NCBI RefSeq assembly: GCF_022458985.1
Contig: NC_061785.1
Coordinates: 2,532,204 to 2,596,203, forward strand
Reading direction: 5' to 3'
Source: Mugil cephalus
Lineage: Eukaryota > Chordata > Actinopteri > Mugiliformes > Mugilidae
Length of the DNA: 64,000 bases
Position numbers and translations under genes: made by a program. The notes below the pieces were generated by a model. It saw only the letters and a program-made list of their open reading frames with translations, made no database searches and was not told where the DNA came from. This document shows positions 24,701-32,932 of this stretch, one piece after another. How positions within the stretch are numbered: the first letter of the stretch is position 1; every line of letters starts with the position of its first letter.

Positions 24701-25241
24701 CTAGCATTAATGTTAACATGCTAAAAGGACAACAAGAAAACTTGTTGCAGTGCAGCGTTGCGGGACATAAACAGACTTTGTAATTGCTCCTTAAGTCCAC
24801 AATGCATTGCGGTCACAGATGACCCGTTGAACCAACAGACAAAGGAAACGGTTAAAATGCTTTCGATAAAAGTGTTTTTATTTCTTTTTTTCCTGCAGCA
24901 CTGTTACCCTGGTTACCATGGGCGGGTCAGGAGGGACGTGACCCCCGAAAACACCGCAGCCATCTCACTAGGACCCCTGGTTATGAGTCCACTCAGCAGG
25001 AACAGGAGAGGTAAAGCAGCCCATTTTATTAATCTTCCTTCTTTTCCTCCTCCTCCATCTACTTCTCATCCTTTTTCATCTCTTTCTCCTTCCGTCTTCA
25101 TCCTCCTCCTTCTTCTTCCCAGTAAACATAACTTTGCTTCTTGTTCTTTCAGAAATCCAGATGTCTAGTGCTGCCTCCTGTCATCTGACAGCGACTCTGA
25201 CTCTGATCATCAGTTTGTTGACGACTAAGACTCTGATCTAG
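9758..25241 (+). CDS. Alpha-tectorin-like protein, copy A (24 coding exons, complete)
   Basis: Exons: 9758-9803, 9919-9942, 10251-10366, 10440-10718, 10808-10903, 11531-11696, 11857-12257, 12344-12917, 13009-13592, 13919-14474, 15019-15617, 15771-15928, 16150-16550, 16649-16845, 17382-17777, 18377-18660, 19115-19389, 19493-19618, 19708-19892, 21415-21575, 23531-23785, 23869-24028, 24899-25010, 25153-25241. Together they give 2079 aa with no stops or frameshifts. Domains (residues): signal peptide 1-20; NIDO about 60-242; VWC-like 243-296; VWD/C8/TIL modules about 296-625, 680-1005, 1070-1399 and 1435-1717 (the last with C8 only); EGF-like 1718-1759; ZP 1760-2020; RVRR at 2022-2025; GPI-type tail 2051-2079. 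This matches TECTA, a ZP-polymerising matrix glycoprotein (human protein about 2155 aa). Start: first ATG after the UTR acceptor, followed by a hydrophobic leader (MANQILLPVLLLWMIG). The position of orthologous tecta is unknown, so I give no symbol. Tissue of action is unknown. Confidence 0.9.
10251..11696 (+). other. Copy A: NIDO domain exons 3-6
   Basis: The exons read PLYPISGTESSRSDDG, VNHNGHLTFNNPW, IIAPFWTDLDNRGNGHIYY, AAWVFVATWYEVAYY and GRWAFRIDEGSRGCTF. This is the NIDO (nidogen/entactin G1-like) domain found at the N-terminus of alpha-tectorin. The first part of exon 3 and the start of exon 4 vary most between the three copies. Confidence 0.88.
10911..11345. repeat. Foldback-family arm in intron 5 of copy A
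   Basis: It begins CATAGACTAAATAAATATGG and contains GTAGTGCTCCCCCTGGTGGC and CAGGATGTGACATAATGG, matching one arm of the foldback repeat at 146-898. The equivalent insertion is in intron 5 of copies B and C. Confidence 0.65.
11857..14474 (+). other. Copy A: VWC-like segment and VWD modules 1-2
   Basis: Exon 7 opens with a cysteine-rich VWC-like segment, then VWD1 with GDPHYYTFDG. Exon 8 has CGLCGNFNN and a C8 domain. Exon 9 opens with a TIL domain (CPANSHFESSGTGCPPTC) and carries VWD2, in which GDPHY is replaced by RGPGSYHTFDG. Exon 10 has GGLCGDYNG, so the first cysteine of the CGLC motif is lost, followed by a second C8. The TIL-VWD-C8 exon phasing repeats through the protein, which points to internal module duplication. 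Confidence 0.85.
14500..14730. repeat. Purine-rich degenerate minisatellite, intron 10 of copy A
   Basis: Loose repeats of about 20-25 nt built on GATGGGATAAAAAG and GGTCAAGGAGATG variants. They also occur, with different lengths, in intron 10 of B and C. Confidence 0.6.
15019..19389 (+). other. Copy A: VWD modules 3-4
   Basis: Exon 11 has a TIL domain (CPLNSHYELCGSSC) and VWD3 with GDPHYITFDR. Exons 12-13 carry CGLCGNFNG and C8. Exon 14 is the third TIL. Exons 15-16 carry VWD4 with WGDPHYLTFDG, but VGMCGNLNS in place of CGLCGN. Exon 17 carries the last C8 (CSVITNTSGPFSACH). Confidence 0.85.
16985..17150. repeat. Insertion in intron 14 present in A, absent in B
   Basis: The flanks (ACAAAGACCAC before, GTAGTGAGAGGGAAGGGA after) align to intron 14 of copy B. 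B lacks the middle, which begins GTCCACTTTTATTGTCAATT. A related piece (GTCAACTTTATTGTCAATTT) lies at about 52512 in the B-C spacer. It is probably a dispersed non-coding repeat. Confidence 0.55.
19935..21260 (-). mobile_element. Repeat insertion with non-LTR RT fragment, intron 19 of copy A
   Basis: Intron 19 is 1522 bp in A but only 132 bp in B. The minus-strand frame at 20882-21256 encodes MALNDFVKWCNDYFLDLN, then KTKELIIDFRKG and QIVETYQYYG. This is the conserved block after the YADD box in L2/CR1-like reverse transcriptases, here truncated and decayed. The left part (19935-20160) is other dispersed repeat material. Confidence 0.65.
22370..22800. promoter_or_regulatory. Promoter-like CpG-bearing segment, intron 20 of copy A only
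   Basis: GC- and CpG-rich relative to the rest of the intron, with CCAAT boxes (GACCAATCAC, AGCCAATCAG, AGCCAATGGG), a GGCGGGGC GC box, and TCATGGGAAATGTAGG, which resembles an inverted ZNF143/SBS site. Intron 20 of B is only 182 bp and lacks it. It could be the 5' end of an inserted element or a displaced promoter. Function is not shown. Confidence 0.4.
22866..23150. repeat. MITE-like repeat, intron 20 of copy A
   Basis: It begins ACTCATTTTAGTTCAGGGGC CACATTCAGC and ends with a partly inverted version near 23110-23160. It belongs to the same family as 6150-6765. Confidence 0.5.
24290..24745 (+). mobile_element. Decayed insertion with THAP-like reading frame, intron 22 of copy A
   Basis: The start (GTGCAATGCATTATGGGC, then GCGCCATTTT, a YY1-like site) looks like a compact promoter. 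A short frame reads CSAHGNSNNGEFFGVILP and then VGWTLKSLNSQIWLNAAVCC. The equivalent in copy B (47060-47480) reads CSAYCNSNNCEFF. The CxxxCxxNN start resembles a THAP zinc finger, as found in P-element-like transposons. It is too short and broken to be a gene. Confidence 0.35.
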
Positions 25242-25386
25242 AAACCAGACATGGTCCACACACTAACACACAGTTAATTAAACAAAATTAAGGTTAAAAT
25301 GAATCAATAATCAAAGGTGTCAATGATCTGAACTTTAAGATAAATCTGTGAACTCTTGCAATAATCACAAATCTTAACTGAATCAT

Positions 25387-25392
25387 AATAAA
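25387..25392 (+). promoter_or_regulatory. Putative polyadenylation signal, copy A
   Basis: AATAAA about 146 nt after the stop codon, conserved in copy B at 48164-48169. No other close candidate was seen. Confidence 0.5.
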
Positions 25393-25930
25393 TATAACGA
25401 GAAATGATAAAAAGGTTTATTTTAAGACATTCTTGGAGTAAATTCAAATTTTAAGCTTTTGTTTTACCTCTCTTAAGTTCTAGGTTTTGAGGTTCTATTA
25501 AACTAATGTTGCTTCCTGGTTCTACCTTCTTCTTTGTCCTCACCACAAACATGACATTCTTAACTTATTATTTCTTATTAACTTATTGTTATTTGGTAGA
25601 AAGATGAAATGATCCTTCGCTGTAAACGAGGTGTGGGGTGAACTTTTGTTTTAAGTGTATCACTGTTTTATCATCAAAATCAACTAAATATATTGTTTAC
25701 AACATATGTCACCTATATATTAAAAGTTAAAAATTGTACATCACATCCAGCTTCACGTTCTTCTGTTCAGAGATGACTTCCACTCTAGTGTGGACGACAA
25801 CATTTTTTTTAGATGTTACAAAATAAACCAGAACACTTTCTTTATCCAACCAGATCTACCTGCTAGTTGCTGGAGATTAAGCAGTCATGGTAGTTTTCTT
25901 TTGTAACAACAGAGGGCAGCATGACATCTT

Positions 25931-26059
<129 letters not shown>

Positions 26060-26103
26060 AAAATATATAAAGATATACAAGAAGACATGTAATTATATCA
26101 AAT

Positions 26104-26415
26104 TTGATTGCACTATGCAATAATATCTATATAGAATACATACATACACACACAGTCACAAACACACACATACATGTATATGGTGAGAGAGCTGAAGAAG
26201 GTGGTGGTGATAGAAAGAAGATCAGAAAGAAAGAACACCAAAAGGCTGAGAAGTACCCAGGGTTGAAAGAGCAGCTGGAACAGATGTGGAAGGTTAAGGT
26301 TGAGCGTGGGCCCCGTGGTGGTAGGAGCACTCAGCAATCCACAAACAGGGAAAGTGGCTCCAACAGATCCCCGGTACAACAAATTGTCAATCAACCTAAG
26401 CAGCATCAACCCTAG
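26104..26415 (+). mobile_element. Retroelement-tail-like ORF remnant
   Basis: The 103-codon frame includes KAEKYPGLKEQLEQMWKVKV, which resembles the tail segment found near the end of many fish non-LTR retrotransposon polyproteins (from memory). What follows is low-complexity and ends in a stop. It is duplicated nearly unchanged at 48860-49171. Confidence 0.4.
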
Positions 26416-26495
26416 ATGCGCAAACTGCCAACATCAAGTGCGCTATCACCATTGCTGTTCTGCATGGGCCTGAACCCTGAACCCTAAACCTTCAG

Positions 26496-27330
26496 TCAGC
26501 AATACAGGGTACCAATTTTCCGGATACCAATTCTGGTGGAGTGATACCAGCAGCTTACGGAGAAAGCGAAAACACTTTCAATGAATGTGTAATAGAATGA
26601 CAGCAAGATGTTCTTACTAACAGAAAAAGAGTTCAGTTTCCTTAGCAAGCACATCCTCTGGTGGCACTTCCTCAGGATCCCTTCTGTGTTGGAACAGAAC
26701 CTCAGTTGGCAGTCCAGGATGGTTCCCAGGTATCTGTATTCCTCAAATGTCTCGACCGGAGAACCAGGGATCATAGTGGTGACAGCTGCCGCCAGTTCCC
26801 TTTGGCTGCTGGAGAAGGTCTCCACCATCTCCTTAGTTTTGCTGACATTCAGCTCCAGGCAGGAAGAGTCACACCACTCTACGAACTGCTGCAGACCGGG
26901 TCCACGGTGGAGGGAGGAACCGGACAGGAGGGACAGGAGAACTGTGTCGTCAGCAAACTTCACCAGGTGACAGCTGTGGTGCGTTGATCTGTACTCGTCA
27001 GTGTACAGAATGAAGAGCAGCGGAGAAAGCACACAGCCTTGTGGGGAGCAAGTGGAGGTGAAGAGGAGATCAGACAGGTTATTGTTGACTCGCTGGGTTC
27101 AGTTGGTCAGAAAATCCAGGATCCAGAGGATGAGCTGGCTGCTCATGTTGAAGTTCTGGTGGAGTCTCTCTGCCAGGATGTGCGGTTACAGAGTGTTAAA
27201 GGCCGAGGAGAAGTCTGCAAACATGAGTCTGGTGGAGGTGTTGGGAGGCTCCAGGTGTTTGTGGATAGTGTCGATGATGAAGGCTTTGGTATCGGGCATC
27301 TCTTGGGAATGAGGACAATAGTTGAGTAAC
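26496..27330 (-). mobile_element. Non-LTR retrotransposon RT fragment (L2/CR1-like)
   Basis: The minus-strand frame 26496-27032 encodes LSPLLFILYTDEY, LVKFADDTVLLSLL (catalytic FADD), WCDSSCLELNVSKTKEMV, YRYLGTILD and RMCLLRKLNSFSV. Upstream, to about 27330, a shifted frame still reads ADFSSAFNT and LILWILDFL. Both ends are missing. The fragment in the B-C spacer (49252-50085) differs by very few residues, so it was copied with the tandem unit. Confidence 0.8.
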
Positions 27331-27468
27331 AATAGTACATGGAGAGGCCGGGATAGGGTACAGGAACATCTGTACCCAGTATGGAATGTAAGTACCCAAG
27401 TCCCAATGGGTCACACCACAAAAGGTGGTGGGGAACAGGGCCAAGTATAATCTGTGGGCTTTGCTTGA

Positions 27469-27510
27469 GACCATGCACCTTAGATCCACATGGATCTAAG
27501 GTGCATGGTC
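27469..27510. repeat. Perfect 20-bp hairpin with 2-nt loop
   Basis: The arms 27469-27488 and 27491-27510 are exact reverse complements around CA. It sits exactly between the RT fragment and a Tc1-like element. The B-C copy near 50225-50262 keeps only the inner 13 bp paired. Confidence 0.85.
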
Positions 27511-28125
27511 GACAAGGTGTTGGCAACATTTCTCTGAGGTTTTGGTCCATATTCACATGATAGCATCACACAGTTGCTGCAGATTTGTCGGCTGCACATC
27601 TATGATGAGAATCTCCCGTTCCACCACATCCCAAAGGTTCCTCTATTGGATTGAGATCTGGTGACTGTGGAGGCCATTGGAGAACAGTGAACTCATCGTC
27701 ATGTTCCAGAAACCAGTTTGAGATGATATGAGCTTTGTGACATGGTGCATTATCCTGCTGGAAGTAGCCGTCAGAAGATGGTTCACTGTGGTCATAAAGG
27801 AATGGACATGGTCAGCAACAACACTCAGGTAGGCTGTGGCATTTAAACCATGACCCCCACACCATCACATCACCACCACCAGCCTGAAACATTGATACAA
27901 GGCAGGATGGATCCATGCCTTCATGTTGTTTAGATTCTGACCCTGACATCTGAATGTAGCAGCTGAAATCGAGACTCGTCAGACCAGGCAACGTTTTTCC
28001 AGTCTTCTATTGTCCAGTGTTGGTGAGCCTTTGTGAACCGTAGTCTCAGTTTCCTGTTCTTAGCTCACAGGAGTGTGTTAACCAGCAATTGAACAGGTCT
28101 ACCAAATAAAGTGGCAAGTAGGTCC
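27511..28125 (-). mobile_element. Tc1/mariner element, internally deleted
   Basis: Read on the minus strand it carries pieces of Tc1 transposase: TIEDWKNVAW, ADHVHSFMTTV, QQDNAPCHK and PPQSPDLNPIE. These contain two of the catalytic acidic residues, but with frame breaks. At the right end, TTGGTAGACCTGTTCAATTG and GCCACTTTATT (minus strand) resemble the Tc1 terminal inverted repeat. The N-terminal HTH part is missing. Confidence 0.7.
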
Positions 28126-29530
28126 CTGCATTTCTCTTTGTTCTCTGTCTAGTCATCTATAATGTCTCATTATCATAACACCGTGGCGTTTCCAGTGTAC
28201 CACATGCCTCACACTGCTTTGCATCAGTAACCTACTACACTCTATCAAACTTCATGTATTTACACCAGTGTTTATGTTACAGTGGTATCATGATTTAGTA
28301 GCGTCATAGACTCTTAAGTACTAAATGCGATGCTGTTTCGTGACAGGGTGGTTTATATGTCGTAAATCATTTGTCCTAACTCAGACTCCAATAAAAACAG
28401 AACTGTAGAATGCAAAGGTACATGTGATTGACAGTTGCTCTGACTAATGTATGGTTGGTTTACCGTAAGATAGTGTTATGAAATATTTAAATGGTGCTGC
28501 TACATTTACGGGATGTGCTCTGCAAGTTTAGACTGACGTCATTTTTCACCTGAGACGCACAGATTCAAAATCCATCTAACTACATAACTGATTTATCCGT
28601 TTGTCTCTTTAACGTCCAATCTATCTATAATGTAACAACGCACAATCTGATACAACACTTCAAACTTTCAAGGCAAATCACATCCACTGAGTGGTCCATC
28701 TTGAATGCAGTGTCTTATGTTCTGGACTTTGACATGTATTTGACACCCATGGCGAACAGTGTTGGATGGTTTTAAGATGATACCAATGAATGCAAAGTTT
28801 TGAATTTATCAAACTGATCCGTGTTTGGGTCATACAACTTGTAGAAAAACAAAAAGGTTTATTGGACTTAAGTATGATTGGAAGTTAAAAAAAAGAAACC
28901 GTAAATTGTGTTCTCATAAAAAACATTTAATTCTCCACAATCTGTCTCATAATAATTTCATTTTTTAATCTTTTATCATGAAGTCTGCTGTTGCTACCAT
29001 CATTGCTCAGTGCGTGCGTGAAAACAATAATGAAAGAATGATAGCAGGAAGAGTTCTGTCTGACTCAGCCTTTGTTGCGTTTATGTGCTGATCTTTAAAA
29101 GGAAACACGCTGCACTGAACCCTCAAAAATATGTATTCAACCTGAACTTGACACGGATTACATCTGCTGACAATAGGCTGAAAAGAAAACACAAACGCAC
29201 ATGTACCTGACACTTAAAAACCAGAATGTCGAGACCTGTGCACAACAACAGTTGAGAGAACAAGTCAAAAAGTGTTCATTCAAATTATTCAGCTTTTCAA
29301 CAACTCTGTCATCAAGTTGAAAATGAAAATTGTATAAATGTCATTTAATTTTGTTTCATAGAGTAAGACTTAACCTGTCACGTCTCCTGGAATCAACAGA
29401 GCACAGGTTGTGTTGTTCCTGGAATTACTGCCTCAGGGCTGATTAACAGTAAGGAAGTAAATAAAACTATTCTCATATATCACTTCGCAACATCTCAGAT
29501 TTCCCTTACAGGAAAAGCAAGAGAACGCCA
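28126..29530. other. A-B spacer, no gene
   Basis: Nearly identical to 50946-52317 in the B-C spacer. No ORF of recognisable content, no RNA-gene signal and no promoter with a downstream exon. Confidence 0.5.
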
Positions 29531-29940
29531 GACTTTTAACCGTTGTGCATAAATAATGATGAGAAGAGGAGCGTGTGTGAAAACAAAATAACTCCATCGT
29601 CATGGGCAATGGTGTTTATATAGAAACATATGATTTGCTGAACAGAATCCTGCACAACATGGAAACGTGAATAACTCTGCAAACATCAAAGAAAGGGACA
29701 ATGGACTCAGCTTTGATGCATTCAGGGCACCAACTAGGAAATGAGGAAGAGGACCTGCTCCCTGGATATGCAGGAGCAACGATATACAGTGACAGGTAAT
29801 TATTACACAACACAATCAAATCAGTGAACACTAGATTCAGTTTCTGCAAACAGAGCCCGGTTAATCCTTCACACACAGATCTGAGATTATTGTGGTTCTA
29901 GTGTCAGTGCCAGTAACTGCACGCAAACATAAAAACAAAC

Positions 29941-30031
<91 letters not shown>

Positions 30032-30196
30032 GACCATTCTGTCCTGAAGTGCAGGGAGTGGCATCTGATAAAACACCTGCTGACAAAACAAAACACTGAA
30101 GACATTTTCACGTGCAAGTGATGCATAAAAAAATCTAAAGTATCAACCGCACCTTTCTCGGGATTGAGGTGGTGATGCAATAGACTTTTGTTTTCT
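29531..30196. other. A-B spacer segment unlike the B-C spacer
   Basis: The flanks (GAGAACGC on the left, ACAATGCTCTCATTCTAGC on the right) match the B-C spacer, but the interior does not match 52318-52841. It contains the TCTA microsatellite. I see no gene. Confidence 0.5.
29941..30030. repeat. (TCTA)n microsatellite
   Basis: About 22 uninterrupted units. Absent from the corresponding part of the B-C spacer. Confidence 0.97.
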
Positions 30197-30431
30197 AACA
30201 ATGCTCTCATTCTAGCAGATGATGTTTTTCTTGAGTAATAAAACTCATGATGATGATAAAGTTTTTCCTTTTTTGTTTAAGATGGGTTAATATTCTTAAT
30301 CTAGTTTACAAAAGGCTTGGCTGGAACAGAACAAATAAACTACAAGATGATATGAGATAAATACTTTTACAGTCACTTTTATGTGGTACGAGGGTGGAGT
30401 CCTGTCAGTCCGACTCGCTCAGAGAAATCAA

Positions 30432-31573
30432 ACACTTACTAGTCACTTAATTAGGTTAAGCTTGTTAACACAAATAGCTAATCAGTCAATCACATGGCTG
30501 CAATTCAGTGCATTTATTCATGTAGAGGAGATCAAGAGAACTTGCTGAAGTTCAAACTGAGCATCAGAATGAGGAAAAAAGTGTATTTAAGTGACTTTGA
30601 ACGTGGTCTGGTTGATGGTCTGAGTGTTTCAGAAACTGCTGATCTACTGGGATTTTCATGCACAGCCATCTCTGGGGTTTAACAGAGAATGGTCCAAAAA
30701 GAGAAAATATCCAGTGAGCAGCAGTTGTTGATGTGAGAGGTCAGAGGAGAATGGGCAGACTGGTCGGAGATGATAGAAAGGCAACAGTAACTCAAATAAC
30801 CACTGGTTCCAACCAAGGAATGTAGAATACCATCTCTGAACGCACAACACGTCCAACCTTGAAGAAGATGGGCTACAGCAGCAGAAGACCACACCGGGGG
30901 CCACTCCTGTCAGCTAAGAACAGGAAACTGAGAGTTCACAAAGGCTCAACAACACTGGACAATAGAAGATTGGAAAAATGTTGCCTGGTCTGACGAGTCT
31001 CGATTTCAGCTGCTACATTCAGATGGCAGGGTCAGAATTTAAACAACATGAAAGCATGGATCCATCCTGCCTTGTATCAACGGTTCAGGCTGGTGGTGGT
31101 GGTGTAATGATGGGGGGGATATTTTCTTGGCACACTTTGGGCCCCTTAGTACAAACTGAACATGGTTTAAATGCCACAGCCTACCTGAGTATTGTTGCTG
31201 ACCATGTCCATCCCTTTATGACCACAGTGAACCATCTTCTGATGGCTACTTCCAGCAGGATAATGCACCATGTCACAAAGCTCATATCATCTCAAACTGG
31301 TTTCTGGAACATAATGATGAGTTCACTGTACTCCAACGGCCTCCACAGTCACCAGATCTCAATCCAATAGATAGAGGAACCTTTGGTGGGTAGAATGGAG
31401 TTCATCATAGATGTGCAGTCAACAATCTGCGGGACTGTGTGATGTTATTATGTCATATGGACCATAATCTTGGACTTGAAAGTATGCTACGAAGAATTAA
31501 GTCAGTTGTGAAGGAAAAAGGGGGTCCAACCTTTCACCAGAAAGGTGTACCTAATAAAGTGGGCGGTGAGTGT
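30432..31573 (+). mobile_element. Tc1/mariner element with degenerate transposase, both ends present
   Basis: Terminal inverted repeats (ACACTTACTAGTCACTTAAT left; inverted GGTGTACCTAATAAAGTGGG right) bound about 1.14 kb. The HTH part is at 30494-30680 (LSDFERGLV, LSVSETADLLGFS). The catalytic part at 30960-31380 has TIEDWKNVAWSDESRF in shifting frames, ADHVHPFMTTV and PPQSPDLNPI. Several frameshifts make it inactive. The copy at 53101-53625 lies at the same position in the B-C spacer. Confidence 0.82.
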
Positions 31574-32640
31574 AGGTCTCAGTGTTTGTTTACTTAATAA
31601 ATCTGTGTGAACCCTAAGGATAGCAGTCACTGCAGTTAATTTCTTCAATTTGCATTTTACAAATTGATCCTGCAAGCCAGACTGGCCACTCTGGCGGCCA
31701 CTTTTGACCTTAAACTTAATTGAACCTTAAAAGTTGAGCAACGCTGCAGTGATGGGTGTTGAGTGGAAACCAAACCAAACCCTGAATACTTCCAGCACTA
31801 AAGTTTGTTCATTTTAAGTGTTTCCCCAAGAAAGTTTGTGAAGAGCTGTATCATTTGAGTTTATTTATTCCACCTGCAGGCATATTGTTACTAGCCAGCT
31901 TTTAATCAGTCAGAAGACTAATAGTGACGAGGCCAATGTGACGAGAACTGCAGCGAGTTAAAAGAAATCTGCACCGTGAGGAAAAACCTGTTACAGGTGA
32001 ATGAAACACCTGCTGAACTAGACTGGGAGTTTACAGTTCTAGCAGAAGATGAAGCTAAAAACATGCAGCCTATGGGTCTCAGGGTGCGTGAGAGGATTTA
32101 TTTATTTATTTTGTATTGTTTTTTGAACCTGTGTTTTATAACAGGAAACAGGACAGGTTTAGTAGGCTGCTGTGAAAAGTCATTTAAAAAGGTCTATTTT
32201 ACTGAGAACAAATCAATACATAAATCCACAGCAGTAAACATTAGTTTTCCACCCAGGTTGCCAACATTTGGCTTCATGCGAGATTCGTACTGTTATCCTA
32301 AATTATTCTTATGTTGTGTTTGTACGAACATATCCCGTCAGATTCAACAACTAATTAACTAGAATAACTAACTAGACTAATTTCATGTGACTCTTAACGT
32401 CTGGACCACTCGTAAATTGTGCTCAAAAGAAAATTCTAAATACAAAAAAAGAATAAAAAGTTCCCCTAAATCGTTCGTAAGAAACACTTAGAATCACATT
32501 TCTGAGTAAGAATAGTTCTTGCATGAGGCCCATTGTTTTATAAAAAGAATTTTTTAACTCTTGCTGGTCACAGTGACTCATATAATCCTTATTATTGTTT
32601 AAGCCTAAAGAATGAGTACAATCACGAGGAAACAGTAGAT
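31574..32640. other. Region upstream of copy B, no gene
   Basis: Closely matches 53626-54640 upstream of copy C and more distantly the sequence before copy A. The short frame at 31976-32362 is not conserved as a protein. Confidence 0.5.
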
Positions 32641-32659
32641 TTTAAGGTGTGACACGCCT

Positions 32660-32775
32660 CACCTGATAAAACATCATGGACCTGTGCCAGCCTCTTCACT
32701 ATATAAAGTCTGTGTGACTGTCTCCAGTTTCACTTGAGATTAAGACAAAACTAAGGAAGAAGCCCATGTGAGAAG
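32660..32775 (+). promoter_or_regulatory. Promoter and 5' UTR exon of copy B
   Basis: CACCTGATAAAA (GATA-like) lies about 40 nt before TATATAAAG at 32700-32708. A non-coding exon then ends at GAGAAG before GTACAT (donor at 32776). The TTTGCAG acceptor precedes 32910, 23 nt before the ATG at 32933. The layout is conserved in all three copies. Confidence 0.65.
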
Positions 32776-32932
32776 GTACATTTAATTTAATCCATTATTA
32801 TTTTTAAGACAGCAACGTTTTCTTCTAGTTCCAACGAATATTGCATTTGTGGTCATTAGTATTCAGATCGACATGCATTTAACCCTCTTTTTATTTTTTA
32901 TGTTTGCAGGTTTGAGATTTGAGCTTTGAAGA

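Larger units (their letters stand above)
19493..25241 (+). other. Copy A: EGF-like exon, ZP domain, processing site and GPI-type tail
   Basis: Exon 18 is EGF-like (CTEFEWCGEKDGVYGCFC). Exons 19-20 form ZP-N (CQLFEAGFHSS, LCGTTLR, SISLRFCCEYPL). Exons 21-23 form ZP-C (IRMIPYQDADF, FTFTNFTTIYLHCNVHLC, CYPGYHG). GRVRRD in exon 23 fits the furin-type cleavage site of ZP proteins. Exon 24 is a short hydrophobic tail after small residues (SSAAS), as expected of a GPI signal. Processing and anchoring are inferred from the family. Confidence 0.82.

Noticed and set aside
9758..25241. Zonadhesin or IgGFc-binding protein as the identity
   Set aside because: These share VWD/TIL modules, but a NIDO start together with a ZP end and GPI-type tail is the alpha-tectorin layout.
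31976..32362. 128-codon ORF upstream of copy B
   Set aside because: The counterpart upstream of C does not keep the frame, and no domain or exon signal was seen. A UTR or spacer is more likely.
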